From assembly GCF_002934455.1 (NCBI RefSeq), contig NZ_PTIR01000009.1, positions 186,001 to 250,000 of the forward strand: DNA of 64,000 bases, given 5' to 3'. Origin of the DNA: Trinickia symbiotica. GTDB lineage: Bacteria; Pseudomonadota; Gammaproteobacteria; Burkholderiales; Burkholderiaceae. A model generated the notes under the pieces. The model was not told the origin of the DNA and did no database searches. It saw only the letters and a program-made list of their open reading frames with translations. Of this stretch, positions 27,324 through 37,320 are shown in pieces (within the stretch, counting starts at the first letter, position 1; every line of letters starts with the position of its first letter). Both the position numbers and the translations under genes were made by a program.

Positions 27324-28049
27324 CTAACTCGGCGGCGGCTGAGTACGCAAGATCTTTAGGAGTCCTGCGATATCGATCGTCTGCGCGGCTTGCTCGGGCG
27401 AAGCGGGTGCCAGATGCGGCACGATGCCGAGGAGCGGTGCATCGTGTTCGCGAGCGAGCCATTTGAGCACCGTATCGATATTTTCGTCGCGGTACAGCAT
27501 GGCTGGGTCGACGACATTCGCCACCCAGCCGGCGATGCGCAGTCCTTGCGCGGCGATCGCTTGTGCCGTCAGCAGCGTATGGCTGATGCAGCCGAGGCGC
27601 ACGCCCACGACAAGCACAACGGGCAGTGCCAATGCGCGGGCGAGGTCGGCCGTGTCGTGTTCGTCGTCGAGCGGCACGCGAAAACCGCCGACGCCTTCGA
27701 CGACGACGATATCGGCGAGCTTCGCGGCTCGCGCGTGGCACTGGACGATGTGGGCGATATCGAGCGCGACGCCTTCGTGCGCTGCGACGATGTGCGGTGC
27801 CGCCGGCGCTTTCAAGAGATACGGCGTGCGCAGTTCGGGCGGCAGCAAAACGCCGCCGGCGGCGTCGAGCTGATCCGCGTCCTCGTTGTGCCATTGCCCG
27901 TCGCGCTCGACGGCTCCGGCCGCGATCGGTTTCATCGCCGCGGCGCGTAGGCCCGCGCGCTTGAAGCCGTGCAGCAGGGCGCAAGAGACGAAGGTCTTGC
28001 CGATCTCGGTATCGGTACCCGTGACGAAGAGCGAGAGCGGCGCGTTCAT
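27324..28049 (-). CDS. bioD: Dethiobiotin synthetase
   Basis: A 241-residue ATP-dependent enzyme that closes the ureido ring of dethiobiotin. The P-loop is GTDTEIGKT (residues 11-19). [20 protein letters not shown] carries the substrate-contacting region, [20 protein letters not shown] the metal and product region, and GWVANVVDP lies near the nucleotide base. The start overlaps the bioF stop by 4 bases (ATGA), so translation is coupled. Confidence 0.96.
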   Translation of the reverse strand: MNAPLSLFVTGTDTEIGKTFVSCALLHGFKRAGLRAAAMKPIAAGAVERDGQWHNEDADQLDAAGGVLLPPELRTPYLLKAPAAPHIVAAHEGVALDIAHIVQCHARAAKLADIVVVEGVGGFRVPLDDEHDTADLARALALPVVLVVGVRLGCISHTLLTAQAIAAQGLRIAGWVANVVDPAMLYRDENIDTVLKWLAREHDAPLLGIVPHLAPASPEQAAQTIDIAGLLKILRTQPPPS

Positions 28050-29233
28050 GCCTGGCCTCCCTCGTCGATTCGACAGAGCGCTGCTTCGAGCCTGGCCAGA
28101 TCGTCGAGCGAATGCGCGGCCGAAAGCGAAATGCGCAGCCGCGACGTGCCGGCTGGCACCGTCGGCGGCCGAATCGCCGGCACCCAGAGCCCCTCGGCGT
28201 CGAAGCGCGCGGCGAGCGCAAGCGTGGCTTCGTTGTCGCCGATCACGAGCGGCTGAATCGCCGTTTGCGAATCGACGGGCTGCCAGCGCGTTCGGCGAAG
28301 CATGGCGCGTGTGCGCTCGATCAGCGTCGCGAGATGCGCACGGCGGGTGTCGCCTTCATCGCTTGCGATCAATTCGAGGCTCGCCGAAACGGCATGAGCG
28401 ACCGCAGGCGGCGCGGCCGTCGTGAAGATATAGGGCCGCGCGCGCTGCACGAGCCATTCGATCACGGTCTCGTGCGCGACGATGGCCGCTCCCGCCACAC
28501 CGGCCGCCTTGCCGAGCGTGCAGACATAGACGAGATGCGGCGAGCGCAGCGCGTGCTCGGCGAGCACGCCGCGCCCTTGCGGCCCGAGCACGCCGAAGCC
28601 GTGCGCGTCGTCGACGACGAGCCACGCGCCATGCCGCTCGGCGAGCGCCAGCAAACGGCCGAGCGGTGCGATGTCACCGTCCATGCTGAACACGCCGTCC
28701 GTCACGATGAGCTTGGCGCTCGAATCGGAGGCCTCGAGCATGGCCGCGAGCGCAGCCGTATCGCCGTGCGGATAGATCTGCACGTCGGCGCGCGAGAGCC
28801 GTGCGCCATCGATCAGCGAGGCATGGTTGAGCGCGTCGGAGAAAAGTGTCGTGTCGCGGCCGGCAAGCGTCGTCAGCGTCGCGAGATTCGCCATATAGCC
28901 GGTGCTGAACGAGAGGGCGCGCGGCGCATCGACGAAGCCGCCGCAAAACGCCGCGAGATCGTCTTCCAGTTGCGCGTGCGCATGCGAGTGGCCGCCGAGC
29001 AGGTGCGAGCCGCCGCTGCCCGCGCCGTAGCGTTTGGCGCCCTCGGCGAGCGCGGCCGTCAACTTCGGGTGCGCGGCGAGGCCGAGGTAGTCGTTGCTCG
29101 CGAAGCCTACTATCTCGCGTCCGTCCACGCTCATATGCGCGCCGCAGGGCGTCCCGGCGGTGCGCCGGCGGCGTGTCAGGCCGCGTGCATCGAGATCGGC
29201 GAGGGCTTCTCGGAGCGAGTCGAGCAAATGCAT
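28046..29233 (-). CDS. bioF: 8-amino-7-oxononanoate synthase
   Basis: A 395-residue PLP enzyme condensing pimeloyl-ACP/CoA with alanine. The PLP lysine is K242 in [43 protein letters not shown] and [17 protein letters not shown] are the family signatures. ATG 29233 shares one base with the bioA stop (TGATG), so the genes are coupled. The much longer open frame reported upstream overlaps bioA and is not real. Confidence 0.96.
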   Translation of the reverse strand: MHLLDSLREALADLDARGLTRRRRTAGTPCGAHMSVDGREIVGFASNDYLGLAAHPKLTAALAEGAKRYGAGSGGSHLLGGHSHAHAQLEDDLAAFCGGFVDAPRALSFSTGYMANLATLTTLAGRDTTLFSDALNHASLIDGARLSRADVQIYPHGDTAALAAMLEASDSSAKLIVTDGVFSMDGDIAPLGRLLALAERHGAWLVVDDAHGFGVLGPQGRGVLAEHALRSPHLVYVCTLGKAAGVAGAAIVAHETVIEWLVQRARPYIFTTAAPPAVAHAVSASLELIASDEGDTRRAHLATLIERTRAMLRRTRWQPVDSQTAIQPLVIGDNEATLALAARFDAEGLWVPAIRPPTVPAGTSRLRISLSAAHSLDDLARLEAALCRIDEGGQA

Positions 29234-30648
29234 CAGCGCTCCTCGCCCGCAAGCGTCGCGTCGAACGTCTCGCGCGTTCGCGCGGCAAGCCATGCGATTT
29301 GTTCGTTGTCCAAAATATATGGCGGCATCAGGTAGACCGTCGTGCCGATCGGACGCATCAGCAGCTCGCGCGCAAGCGCGTTGGCGAAGAAGCGTCGCGA
29401 GAACGTGCGCGCGGCATCGCCTTCGAGGGCGACATCGAAAGCGATCAGCGTTCCGCGACGGCGCAGATGACGCACCTTCTCGTGCGAGGCGAGCGAGCCA
29501 AGCGCCGCGAACAGTGCCGACGATTTCGTCTCGTTCGTGGCCAGCACGTCGTCGGCTTCGAACAGATCGAGCGTCGCGAGCGCCGCGCGGCAAGCGAGCG
29601 GATTGCCCGTGTACGAATGCGAATGCAGGAAGCCGCGCGTCGTATCGTCGTCGTAGAACGCGGCGAACACCTCGTCGCGCGACAGCACGATCGACAAGGG
29701 CAGATAGCCGCCGCTGATTCCCTTCGACAAGCAGAGGAAATCGGGCCAGACGCCGGCCTGCTCGCAGGCGAAAAAAGTACCGGTGCGTCCGCAGCCGACG
29801 GCGATCTCGTCGGCGATCAGATGCACGCGATATTCGTCGCACAAGGCGCGCAGGCCGGCGACGTACGACGGGTCGTGCATTGCCATGCCGGTCGCGCATT
29901 GCACGAGCGGCTCGACGATCAATGCCGCGATCCGTTCGGCCCGAGATTCGAAAAGTGCGCGGACGTCTTCGAGCGCGCGCCGGGCCACATCGGCTGCTGT
30001 CTCACCGGGCTGCGCGAGGCGCGCATCGGGCGATGCCGCAACGTGCGCGCAACGGATCAGCGGGTCGTAGGCGTCCTTGAACAACGCGACGTCCGTGACG
30101 CCGAGGGCGCCGATCGTTTCGCCGTGATAGCCGTTCGCGATGCAGACGAATTCGCACTTCTCATCCATGCCGCTGTTGCGCCAATAGTGGAAGCTCATTT
30201 TCAGCGCGATTTCGACGGCCGATGCGCCGTCCGACGCGAAGAACGCATGGCCGAGCGTAGCCTGCGTGAGCCGCGAGAGCCGCTCCGCGAGCTCGACGGC
30301 GGCCGTATGCGTGCAGCCCGCGAGCATCGCGTGTTCGAGCGTGTCGAGCTGCGCCTTCAACGCGTCATTGATACGCGGATTCGCGTGACCGAACAGATTG
30401 ACCCACCATGAGCTGATCGCGTCGAGATATCGGCGCCCGTCGTGATCGAAGAGCCATGCACCTTCGCCGCGCGCCACGGCAACGAGCGGCAGCCGCTCGT
30501 GGTGCTTCATCTGCGTGCAGGGGTGCCAGACCGCCGCGAGGCTGCGTGCAACCCATTCGTGTGCGCCCCTTTCGTCCGTCCGGCTGCTGGTGCGTCCGTG
30601 CGTCGTGGGACTCGTACTGGTTACTTGCTTGGGAGCGTCGACGTTCAT
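29233..30648 (-). CDS. bioA: Adenosylmethionine-8-amino-7-oxononanoate aminotransferase
   Basis: A 471-residue class III aminotransferase making 7,8-diaminopelargonate. [14 protein letters not shown], the SAM-site motif [34 protein letters not shown], and the PLP lysine K309 in [11 protein letters not shown] are diagnostic. The N terminus carries about 30 variable residues; ATG 30648 has a weak GAAG site, and an internal start nearer residue 30 is not excluded. It is the first gene of the biotin operon. Confidence 0.95.
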   Translation of the reverse strand: MNVDAPKQVTSTSPTTHGRTSSRTDERGAHEWVARSLAAVWHPCTQMKHHERLPLVAVARGEGAWLFDHDGRRYLDAISSWWVNLFGHANPRINDALKAQLDTLEHAMLAGCTHTAAVELAERLSRLTQATLGHAFFASDGASAVEIALKMSFHYWRNSGMDEKCEFVCIANGYHGETIGALGVTDVALFKDAYDPLIRCAHVAASPDARLAQPGETAADVARRALEDVRALFESRAERIAALIVEPLVQCATGMAMHDPSYVAGLRALCDEYRVHLIADEIAVGCGRTGTFFACEQAGVWPDFLCLSKGISGGYLPLSIVLSRDEVFAAFYDDDTTRGFLHSHSYTGNPLACRAALATLDLFEADDVLATNETKSSALFAALGSLASHEKVRHLRRRGTLIAFDVALEGDAARTFSRRFFANALARELLMRPIGTTVYLMPPYILDNEQIAWLAARTRETFDATLAGEER

Positions 30649-30934
30649 ACGCTTCAAAATCTCGTCCGTTGCGTCCGCGCGAGGAAAACGCGGACCTGTC
30701 CATCGCTTTGCGAGCTCGCGAGCCGCGCGTTCGTCGCGGCATGCGAGCCAAGGCGGACGTGAGAGTAGCGCGTTCCGTTCGACGATGCACGCACTCCGTG
30801 CGGCCGCGAACGGCGCGTTTTGCGGGCCATTCGACGCAGCTCCGGGCGCTTCGGAGCAGATCGCGAACGTTGAATGGCGTTGACGACGGCAGAATGACGC
30901 CGCACGCCGGCAAAAATTCATGAAAAACGTGAGC
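30649..30934 (-). other. Leader and promoter region of the biotin operon
   Basis: The 286 bases before bioA contain no separate gene. GTCCGCG (30673-30679) and CGCGGAC (30689-30695) form a 7-base stem 25 bases before the start codon, where it could affect translation. I see no clear BirA- or BioR-type palindrome and no strong promoter pair. Confidence 0.4.
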
Positions 30935-30958
30935 GGCGCGGGCGGTCAGCCGCGCGCC
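30935..30958 (-). terminator. Terminator after the secreted hydrolase gene
   Basis: On the minus strand GGCGCG and CGCGCC arms, with inner pairing CGGCTGACCG, are followed by CTCACG and a run of five T (30924-30928). The hairpin lies 25 bases after the hydrolase stop, separating it from the biotin operon. Confidence 0.55.
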
Positions 30959-30982
30959 GGTGAGCGAATCGCAATGGCAGAC

Positions 30983-32299
30983 TTACCAGCGGCTGGCAAG
31001 CGAGGGATGGGCAACGGTGCCGGTACCGCCGACGCCGCTCGTGTCGTTGCCGCTCGATGGCGATGACGAGGCTGTTTGCGTGCCGTCGTTCCAGACCACC
31101 GAGTCGTTGACCGCATAGAGCTGGCATGGCTCGCCGTGGTTCTCCTTGCTGCAATTGGCGAGCGCCACCGACATCGGATCGTCGCCGCCCTCCGCCCACG
31201 ACCAGGCACCGGAGCTCGCGACCGCGAAGGCACGGCTCGGGAATTGATGCAGGAACTTGCCGTACGCCGCGCGGCCCGCCGAATCGAGATAGGGCACGGC
31301 GTTGACCGAATCGACGGCCGCGTAACCCGTCGCTTGCGGCATCGGACGCGTTTCGACCTGGTATTCGGGCCGCGTCGGCATGCCGATGCGCGCGAGGAAC
31401 GCGTCGACGGCGGGCCACCAGATCGATACGCCGTCGCGATCGACGACGAGCCGGTGGGCGTCGTTCTTGTACGATCCGAAGTCGATCATCTTGGCGCTCG
31501 CGCCGTGACCGACATAGGCGGCATACATGCGCTCGGTCAGCTCGCGCGTCCAGATCGAGTCGTTGTCGCCGTAGAGCCAGAGCGACGGCACGTGCGCTTT
31601 CTCGCCGTAGGCTTCGAACGCGTTCGTGAGATTGTCCTGCCACCCCGAGCAGGCGTCTTGCCGCAGTCCGCCGGAGAAATTGACGAGGCCGCGCACGCCA
31701 GGCGCCGCCCGCATGCCGTAAGCGATCGTCGCCAAACCGCCGTGCGACGTGCCGGCCACGACGATCCGCGAAGCATCGACGTACGGTTCCTTCGACATAT
31801 AGGCAATCGTGGCGGCGACGTCGTCGGCTTGCGCGTCGCCGTTCTTTTCGACGTCGCAACCTTCCTGGCGGTAGGTGCCGCCGGAATTGCCGAAGCCTTC
31901 GCGATTGGGGGCGACGACGACATAGCCGCGGCGCACGAACTCTCGCGCGAACGCGAGCGGACGGCTGCGCGCCTGCGCGCGGGGGTCGCCCGCCATCTTG
32001 CCGTGATTGAAGACGATTATCGGAAACGGTCCTGGACCGTTGGGCTTGAAGATCGTGGTTTCGAGCGTGATCGAGCCCGCGCTATCGACCGGAACGCGGA
32101 CGACGCGCTCATTGAGATCGGCGGCGAGGACCGGCATGTCCGACTCGCCGAACTCGAGGCGTGTCACGTTCGAGGCCGAAAGCGGCCCACCGGGGCTAGT
32201 GGCGAGTGCGACGTCTTGCTTCGTTGAGCTCGAGCCCGCATGGACGCTCATCCATGCGCACGCACATGCCAATCCAACCCAAACTTTTTTCCAACTCAT
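30983..32299 (-). CDS. Secreted alpha/beta hydrolase (dienelactone-hydrolase-like) with C-terminal extra domain
   Basis: A 438-residue protein with a signal peptide (MSWKKVWVGLACACAWMSV, cleaved after HAG). The hydrolase domain covers about 60-310: PIIVFNHGKMAGDPRA, the nucleophile elbow GTSHGG, YGDNDSIW with the likely acid, and SYKNDAHRLV with the likely His. Residues about 330-410 are a separate small domain (ALANCSKENHGEPCQLYAVN) resembling DUF4189-type modules, with two Cys that could pair. The tail is Ser/Gly-rich. It is probably periplasmic or extracellular; the substrate is unknown. It is monocistronic, flanked by hairpins. Confidence 0.8.
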   Translation of the reverse strand: MSWKKVWVGLACACAWMSVHAGSSSTKQDVALATSPGGPLSASNVTRLEFGESDMPVLAADLNERVVRVPVDSAGSITLETTIFKPNGPGPFPIIVFNHGKMAGDPRAQARSRPLAFAREFVRRGYVVVAPNREGFGNSGGTYRQEGCDVEKNGDAQADDVAATIAYMSKEPYVDASRIVVAGTSHGGLATIAYGMRAAPGVRGLVNFSGGLRQDACSGWQDNLTNAFEAYGEKAHVPSLWLYGDNDSIWTRELTERMYAAYVGHGASAKMIDFGSYKNDAHRLVVDRDGVSIWWPAVDAFLARIGMPTRPEYQVETRPMPQATGYAAVDSVNAVPYLDSAGRAAYGKFLHQFPSRAFAVASSGAWSWAEGGDDPMSVALANCSKENHGEPCQLYAVNDSVVWNDGTQTASSSPSSGNDTSGVGGTGTVAHPSLASRW

Positions 32300-32507
32300 G
32301 CGCGCCTGCTCAGAAAATCGGTTGTCACGGCGATGGTCCCTCTCTCGTCCATCCCGGATCAGTATCCGCGCTCACTTCGCTGGGCCGTTGCTCGAAAAAA
32401 GGCCGGCAATGGTCACAATTCGTCCCATTGGTCGTGCGACGAGGCGTCGCCGGCAATCGGTGGCGAAAAAGCGCGGGAATGTGACGCGCACCCGTTGCGC
32501 TCGAAAA
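32300..32507. other. Hydrolase upstream region, no gene seen
   Basis: This 208-base stretch must hold the hydrolase promoter (minus strand). No open frame with a ribosome site and no obvious promoter pair is visible. It ends at the terminator at 32508-32529. Confidence 0.35.
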
Positions 32508-32529
32508 ATCGATAGGGAGTCCTATCGAT
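32508..32529 (-). terminator. Intrinsic terminator on the minus strand
   Basis: ATCGATAGG and CCTATCGAT form a perfect 9-base stem with a 4-base loop; on the minus strand a run of five T (32508-32504) follows. It lies about 200 bases beyond the ychJ stop, so the transcript it ends may include a long 3' end or a small RNA. Confidence 0.7.
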
Positions 32530-32651
32530 CGCCCAAGCGCAGTTCCAGCCGGCGGCGAACGCCTTCGGCTAGCAACGATTCGTCTGAACGATGCACGTCA
32601 CAAGCGAGCCCAATCGTAGCCCGCCGATATTCGCCTGCGCAATAAAGGAGA

Positions 32652-32690
32652 ACCCGGGCTTGCCGGACATTAACGTCCGGCGTACCGGGT
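32652..32690. repeat. Nested hairpin downstream of ychJ
   Basis: An outer pair ACCCGG / CCGGGT (32652-32657, 32685-32690) encloses a perfect inner pair GCCGGAC / GTCCGGC (32662-32668, 32675-32681) with a 6-base loop. It lies 38 bases after the ychJ stop and can form in either strand. It may be a terminator without a strong U tract, or a structured 3' end. Confidence 0.5.
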
Positions 32691-32727
32691 GAAAAGCGAT
32701 GGAAAGACCGACGGCAGAGCAGCGAGG

Positions 32728-33180
32728 TTAGCGCTCGCTTACGTCGCCGTCCACGTAGCGCCAGCGTCCATCGTCGCCGCGCGTGAAACGGCTGACTTCT
32801 TGCAGCCGGTGTCCGCGACCCCCCGTTTTAAATCGAGCGACGAATTCCACGATGGCGTGCCGATCGTCGAGCGCTTCGAAACGTTTGATCTGAAGCCCCA
32901 ACCAGCGCGGTGCATCGGGCGCGTCGATGTCGGCCGCGAGATCGGCGGGGCAGGTCGAAGAATCCCATGTCGCGCGGAGGTAGTCTGTGTCGCCGACCAC
33001 ATAGGCCGTATAGCGGGAGCGCATCACCTCGAGCGCCGTAGGCGGCACGGCCGCGCCGCTCAGATAGCGGCCGCAGCACACGGCAAAGCGCGGTGCGGCG
33101 GCCGCGGCCCGGCGGTTCGGTGCAGCGCCGCCGCAGGGGCAGGCGCCCGCGACGGGCGCGGTCGGTTGCTTTGCGTTCAT
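32728..33180 (-). CDS. ychJ: YchJ family protein with SEC-C motif
   Basis: A 150-residue protein of the UPF0225/YchJ family. The N-terminal zinc-binding SEC-C motif GACPCGG is followed by CCGRYLSG, and the NTF2-like domain includes EVMRSRYTAYVVGDTDYL and TWDSSTCPADL. The biochemical role is not established. It lies 38 bases after the acyl-CoA dehydrogenase gene and may be the last gene of that unit; a hairpin follows. Confidence 0.88.
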   Translation of the reverse strand: MNAKQPTAPVAGACPCGGAAPNRRAAAAAPRFAVCCGRYLSGAAVPPTALEVMRSRYTAYVVGDTDYLRATWDSSTCPADLAADIDAPDAPRWLGLQIKRFEALDDRHAIVEFVARFKTGGRGHRLQEVSRFTRGDDGRWRYVDGDVSER

Positions 33181-33218
33181 CCGGTGTCGGCGGTGTGCGG
33201 GGACGAAAACGCCGAATC

Positions 33219-34349
33219 TTACTCGAACTGCCTTGCAATCAAGATCTTTTGAATATCGCTCGTGCCCTCATAAATCTGGCACACGCGCACGTCACGATAA
33301 ATGCGCTCGACCGGAAAGTCGGTGACGTATCCGTAGCCGCCGAACGTCTGCAATGCCGCGGAGCAGATCCGTTCGGCCGCCTCCGACGCGAAAAGCTTCG
33401 CCATCGCCGCTTCCTTGAGGCACGGCTGACCGGCATCCTTCAGTGAGGCCGCGTGCCAGACCAGTTGCCTTGCGGCTTCGAGCTGCGTCGCCATTTCGGC
33501 GAGCCGGAACTGCACGGCCTGGTGGCCGAAAATCAGTTCTCCGAAACTTTCGCGCTCCTTGGCATAGGCGAGCGCGGCCTCGAACGCCGCGCGCGCCATG
33601 CCGACGCTTTGCGCGGCGATGCCGATGCGCCCGCCTTCGAGCCCCGACAGCGCGATCCGATAACCTTCGCCTTCGGCGCCGATGCGCTGGGCGGCCGGCA
33701 CACGGCAATTTTCGAACACGATCTGCGCCGTGTCGGACGAATGCTGCCCGAGCTTGTCTTCGACGCGCGCCATGACGTAGCCGGGGGTATTCGTCGGCAC
33801 GATGAAGGCGCTGATGCCACGCTTGCCGGCGGTTTTATCCGTCACGGCCATGACGATCGCGACATCGCCATGCTTGCCGCTCGTGATGAACTGCTTGACG
33901 CCGTTGATGACATACGCGTCCCCATCCCGCACGGCCGTGGTCCGCAGCGCCGAGGCGTCGGAGCCGGCCTGAGGCTCGGTGAGGCAGAACGCGCCGAGCA
34001 TCTCGCCGCGTGCGAGCGGCGTGAGCCAGTCGCGCTTTTGCGCGTCGTCGCCGTAGGCGAGCAGGATGCTGCACACGGGGCAATTGTTGACGGAGATCGC
34101 CGTCGAGGTTCCACCGTCGCCCGCGGCGATTTCCTCGAGAATCAATGCGAGTGCTAGCGCGTCGAGGCCCGCGCCGCCGTATTCGTGCGGTACGAGCACG
34201 CCATATGCGCCAAGCTCGGCGAGCTGCCGATGGACGTCCTTAGGAAATGTCCGTTTCCGGTCCCATTGCGCCGCGAAAGGCGTGACGGCATCGCGCACGA
34301 AAGTACGCACCGCATCGCGGATCATCGTGTGATCCTGGTCGAGCACCAT
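33219..34349 (-). CDS. Acyl-CoA dehydrogenase
   Basis: A 376-residue FAD enzyme that oxidises an acyl-CoA to the 2-enoyl-CoA. Signatures: CLTEPQAGSDASALRTTA (FAD site), GIAAQSVGMARAAFEAAL, AALQTFGGYGYVTDFPVERI and the catalytic Glu in IYEGTSDIQKILIAR. Overall it resembles short/branched-chain or butyryl-CoA dehydrogenases, but chain length cannot be fixed from this. ATG 34349 follows GGAGA; the frame is open to 34493 but overlaps the SDR gene. It belongs to the LiuR-type catabolic cluster. Confidence 0.92.
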   Translation of the reverse strand: MVLDQDHTMIRDAVRTFVRDAVTPFAAQWDRKRTFPKDVHRQLAELGAYGVLVPHEYGGAGLDALALALILEEIAAGDGGTSTAISVNNCPVCSILLAYGDDAQKRDWLTPLARGEMLGAFCLTEPQAGSDASALRTTAVRDGDAYVINGVKQFITSGKHGDVAIVMAVTDKTAGKRGISAFIVPTNTPGYVMARVEDKLGQHSSDTAQIVFENCRVPAAQRIGAEGEGYRIALSGLEGGRIGIAAQSVGMARAAFEAALAYAKERESFGELIFGHQAVQFRLAEMATQLEAARQLVWHAASLKDAGQPCLKEAAMAKLFASEAAERICSAALQTFGGYGYVTDFPVERIYRDVRVCQIYEGTSDIQKILIARQFE

Positions 34350-34486
34350 ATTCGTTTGTCTCCTGGCTGGTTGCCTTGGATTGCTATGTCTGCAGCATTG
34401 GGCGGCCCTTGTGAGGCCTTGCGTTCGAGTCGCTGCTGGAAGCCGCGATCGAACGGACGATGCGAGAAGGTGTGATCCGTCTCGTG

Positions 34487-35167
34487 CTACCACTCGACCG
34501 GCGTCCCGTCATACTGCACGAACCGGCCGTTGAAAGCGGCCCGCGCGGCGCCCGCCTGCGCAATGACCTGACGCATGCCGGACACGCTGCGCTCAGGATC
34601 GATCGCCGCGTTGGCCCCGCCCATATCGGTACGCACCCAACCGGGATTGAGCGCGATGCAAGTCGCCCGGCGCGTTTGCAGCGAGGCGACGCGCAGCGCG
34701 CTGTTGAGCGCGGCCTTGCTTGCGCGGTAAAGCCAGCCCGTCGTTCCCGTCGCCTCGCTGATGCTGCCCATTCTGCTCGACAGCACGGCCAGGACCCCAT
34801 CCACCGATTCGACGAGCGGCAGCAACACGGGCAGCAACAGCATCGGGCCGCGGACGTTGGTGGACATCACGTGGTCGAAATCGTCGGCTGAGAACGACTC
34901 GACGCCTTCCGTCTGCGGCCCGTAGACACCCGCGCAGATGATGGCCACATCGAGCTCTTCGTCTGCGATCACGGCGGCCAACCCGTCGATGTCATCGGGC
35001 TCGGTCACGTCGAGCAGAATCGGCTCCGCTTCGAAGTCGGCCTCGATCGCGTCGAGCGCCTCGCCGTCCCGCGCGGTCGCGATGACGCGCCAGCCCGCGC
35101 CACGGTATTGCCGCACGAACTCGCGCCCGATGCCGCGCGACGCGCCCACGATCAGTGCTGTCTTCAT
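34487..35167 (-). CDS. Short-chain dehydrogenase/reductase
   Basis: A 226-residue classical SDR. The cofactor motif GASRGIG is at residues 8-14, NVRGP and SSRMGSISEATGTTGWLYRASK carry the catalytic Ser, Tyr and Lys (YRASK), and the family PGWVRTDMGG follows. The basic residue after the first strand suggests NADP(H). The substrate is unknown; in this cluster a 3-hydroxyacyl-CoA or related alcohol is possible but unproven. 103 bases separate it from the thiolase gene upstream. Confidence 0.88.
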   Translation of the reverse strand: MKTALIVGASRGIGREFVRQYRGAGWRVIATARDGEALDAIEADFEAEPILLDVTEPDDIDGLAAVIADEELDVAIICAGVYGPQTEGVESFSADDFDHVMSTNVRGPMLLLPVLLPLVESVDGVLAVLSSRMGSISEATGTTGWLYRASKAALNSALRVASLQTRRATCIALNPGWVRTDMGGANAAIDPERSVSGMRQVIAQAGAARAAFNGRFVQYDGTPVEW

Positions 35168-35270
35168 CGTTCGGACCCCTAACGGACCGCGGAATCTGCG
35201 CGGCAGGCGCGCAGCGTCTTGCCCTCAGCCGATCGAGCGCCGCCTGATGCCCGAGGACGCCCGATGCGGG

Positions 35271-36479
35271 TCACGAGACGATCTCGATTCCCATGGCCGT
35301 CGCTTCGCCGCCGCCGATGCAAAGGCTCGCCACGCCGCGCTTGCCGCCGCGCTTCCTCAATGCGCCAATGAGCGTGACGAGAATGCGCGCGCCTGAGGCG
35401 CCGATCGGATGCCCAAGTGCGCAGGCGCCGCCGTTCACGTTGACGATCTCGTGCGGCAGGCCGTGTTCCTTCATCGCCGCCATCGTCACGACGGCGAATG
35501 CCTCGTTGATTTCATAGAGGTCGACGTCGCTGGCGCGCCAGCCGTTTTTCTCGAAGAGCTTGCGGATGGCGCCGACGGGTGCCGTCGTGAACTTCGCCGG
35601 TTCCTGGGCGAACGTGGAGTGGCCGACGACGCGTGCGAGCGGCGCGATGCCGAGCCGCTCGGCCGTGGACGCGCGCATCATCACGAGTGCCGCCGCGCCG
35701 TCCGAAATCGAAGACGAGTTCGCCGCCGTGACCGTTCCGGTTTTGCTGAATGCGGGCTTGAGCGTCGGGATTTTCTCGATGTTCGCCTTGAACGGCTGCT
35801 CGTCGCGCGCGATCAGGACCTCGTCGCCCTTGCGGCCTTCGATTTTCGCGGGGGCGATTTCCCACGAGAATGAACCGTCCTCGTTGGCCCGCCGTGCTCT
35901 CATGAGCGATTCGACGGCGAACGCGTCCTGCGCTTCGCGAGTGAAACCGAACGAGCCGGCGCATTCCTCGGCAAACGTGCCCATCAGACGGCCTTTGTCG
36001 TAGGCGTCTTCGAGCCCGTCGTAGAACATGTGGTCGATCACCTGGCCGTGCCCCATGCGCATACCGGCGCGCGCCTTCGGCAGCAGGTACGGCGCATTCG
36101 TCATGCTTTCCATCCCGCCCGCGACGATCACATCGGCCGAGCCGGCGGCGAGCATGTCGTGCGCGAACATGGCGGCGCGCATGCCGGAGCCGCACATCTT
36201 GTTGACGGTCGTGCAGCCGGTGGAAAGCGGCAAGCCGGCACCGAGCGCGGCCTGACGCGCTGGTGCTTGGCCAAGACCGGCCGGCAGCACGCAGCCCATC
36301 AGTGCCTCGTCGACCTGCTCGGGCTTCAGTCCCGCGCGCGCGAGCGCCGCTTCGATCGCAATGGCGCCGAGCCGCGGCGCCGCGAGCGCGGCGAGCTCGC
36401 CTTGGAACCCGCCCATCGGCGTGCGCGCCGCGGCGACGATGACGACGGCATCGCTGGACCTCTCTCTTGCATCACTCAT
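35271..36479 (-). CDS. Acetyl-CoA acetyltransferase (thiolase)
   Basis: A 402-residue thiolase. The nucleophile Cys96 is in NKMCGSGM, the His is in GHPIGASGARI, and Cys387 begins CIGGGEA. Biosynthetic type: short chain, acetoacetyl-CoA formation or cleavage. The start overlaps the carbonic anhydrase stop by 8 bases, so translation is probably coupled. In leucine catabolism it would take acetoacetyl-CoA to acetyl-CoA. Confidence 0.93.
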   Translation of the reverse strand: MSDARERSSDAVVIVAAARTPMGGFQGELAALAAPRLGAIAIEAALARAGLKPEQVDEALMGCVLPAGLGQAPARQAALGAGLPLSTGCTTVNKMCGSGMRAAMFAHDMLAAGSADVIVAGGMESMTNAPYLLPKARAGMRMGHGQVIDHMFYDGLEDAYDKGRLMGTFAEECAGSFGFTREAQDAFAVESLMRARRANEDGSFSWEIAPAKIEGRKGDEVLIARDEQPFKANIEKIPTLKPAFSKTGTVTAANSSSISDGAAALVMMRASTAERLGIAPLARVVGHSTFAQEPAKFTTAPVGAIRKLFEKNGWRASDVDLYEINEAFAVVTMAAMKEHGLPHEIVNVNGGACALGHPIGASGARILVTLIGALRKRGGKRGVASLCIGGGEATAMGIEIVS

Positions 36480-37236
36480 GCTTGATCTCCTTGATTACGC
36501 CTTCGACGACCGCCTCGACCTTCGTCAGCTCGGCGGCGTCGGCAGCGACGATGTCGATATCGGCCGCGCTCGCCCGCTTGGCGGAAAGCGCGGCTACGCA
36601 GCGTTCGTAAGTACTGCCGAGCATCTCGGCGCTCGAAATCGTCATGCCGAGATTGCGCATGCGTCCGTCGTGCACGCCGTAGGTCCAGCCGTGCACCGTG
36701 AGTGGCTGGCTGCGCGCCCACGCGTCGTTCACGATCGTCGTGCGACAGACGTTGACCACTTGCTCGATCGTGTTCAATTCGACGAGACGCCGATGCCGGG
36801 CCTCGCCCATCGGCCACTCGTCGAGCAGCGCCGCGTGCTTCGCGCGCACGTCGTGAATGTGATGAAGCCAGTTGTCGGCGAGTCCCACGCGCCTGTCGAA
36901 CAGGGCCGCGCCGACGCCCGAGCAGCCGTAATGGCCGACCACCATGATGTGCTTGACCTTCAGCAAATCGACGGCGAACTGGATCACGGACAAGCAGTTC
37001 AGGTCCGTATGCACGACGACGTTCGCGATGTTGCGGTGGACGAACACTTCACCGGGCGGCAGCCCGATGATCTGATTGGCGGGCACCCGCGAGTCGGAGC
37101 AGCCGATCCAGAGGTATTCCGGGGTTTGCTGATCGGCAAGCCGCGAGAAGTACTGCGGATCTTCGGCGAGCTTGCGCTTGACCCACGACTGGTTGTTGGC
37201 GAAGAGGTGAGCGAGCGGATGGTCTTGATCGTTCAT
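36472..37236 (-). CDS. can: Beta-class carbonic anhydrase
   Basis: A 254-residue zinc enzyme hydrating CO2 to bicarbonate. Ligands and dyad are visible: C46, D48 and R50 in IGCSDSR, and H102 and C105 in VVGHYGCSG. The start MNDQDHPLAHLFANNQSWV is the usual one. A role next to acyl-CoA and carboxylase chemistry is plausible because biotin carboxylases use bicarbonate. 84 bases follow the aceK gene, and the stop overlaps the thiolase start. Confidence 0.95.
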   Translation of the reverse strand: MNDQDHPLAHLFANNQSWVKRKLAEDPQYFSRLADQQTPEYLWIGCSDSRVPANQIIGLPPGEVFVHRNIANVVVHTDLNCLSVIQFAVDLLKVKHIMVVGHYGCSGVGAALFDRRVGLADNWLHHIHDVRAKHAALLDEWPMGEARHRRLVELNTIEQVVNVCRTTIVNDAWARSQPLTVHGWTYGVHDGRMRNLGMTISSAEMLGSTYERCVAALSAKRASAADIDIVAADAAELTKVEAVVEGVIKEIKHE

Positions 37237-37320
37237 GATGCGTCGTGACGGTGGATTGGATTGATACAGCTCCGGACACTGGCGTCCTCGAATGAATGCC
37301 GCGAGCGAAACGGCGGCCGT

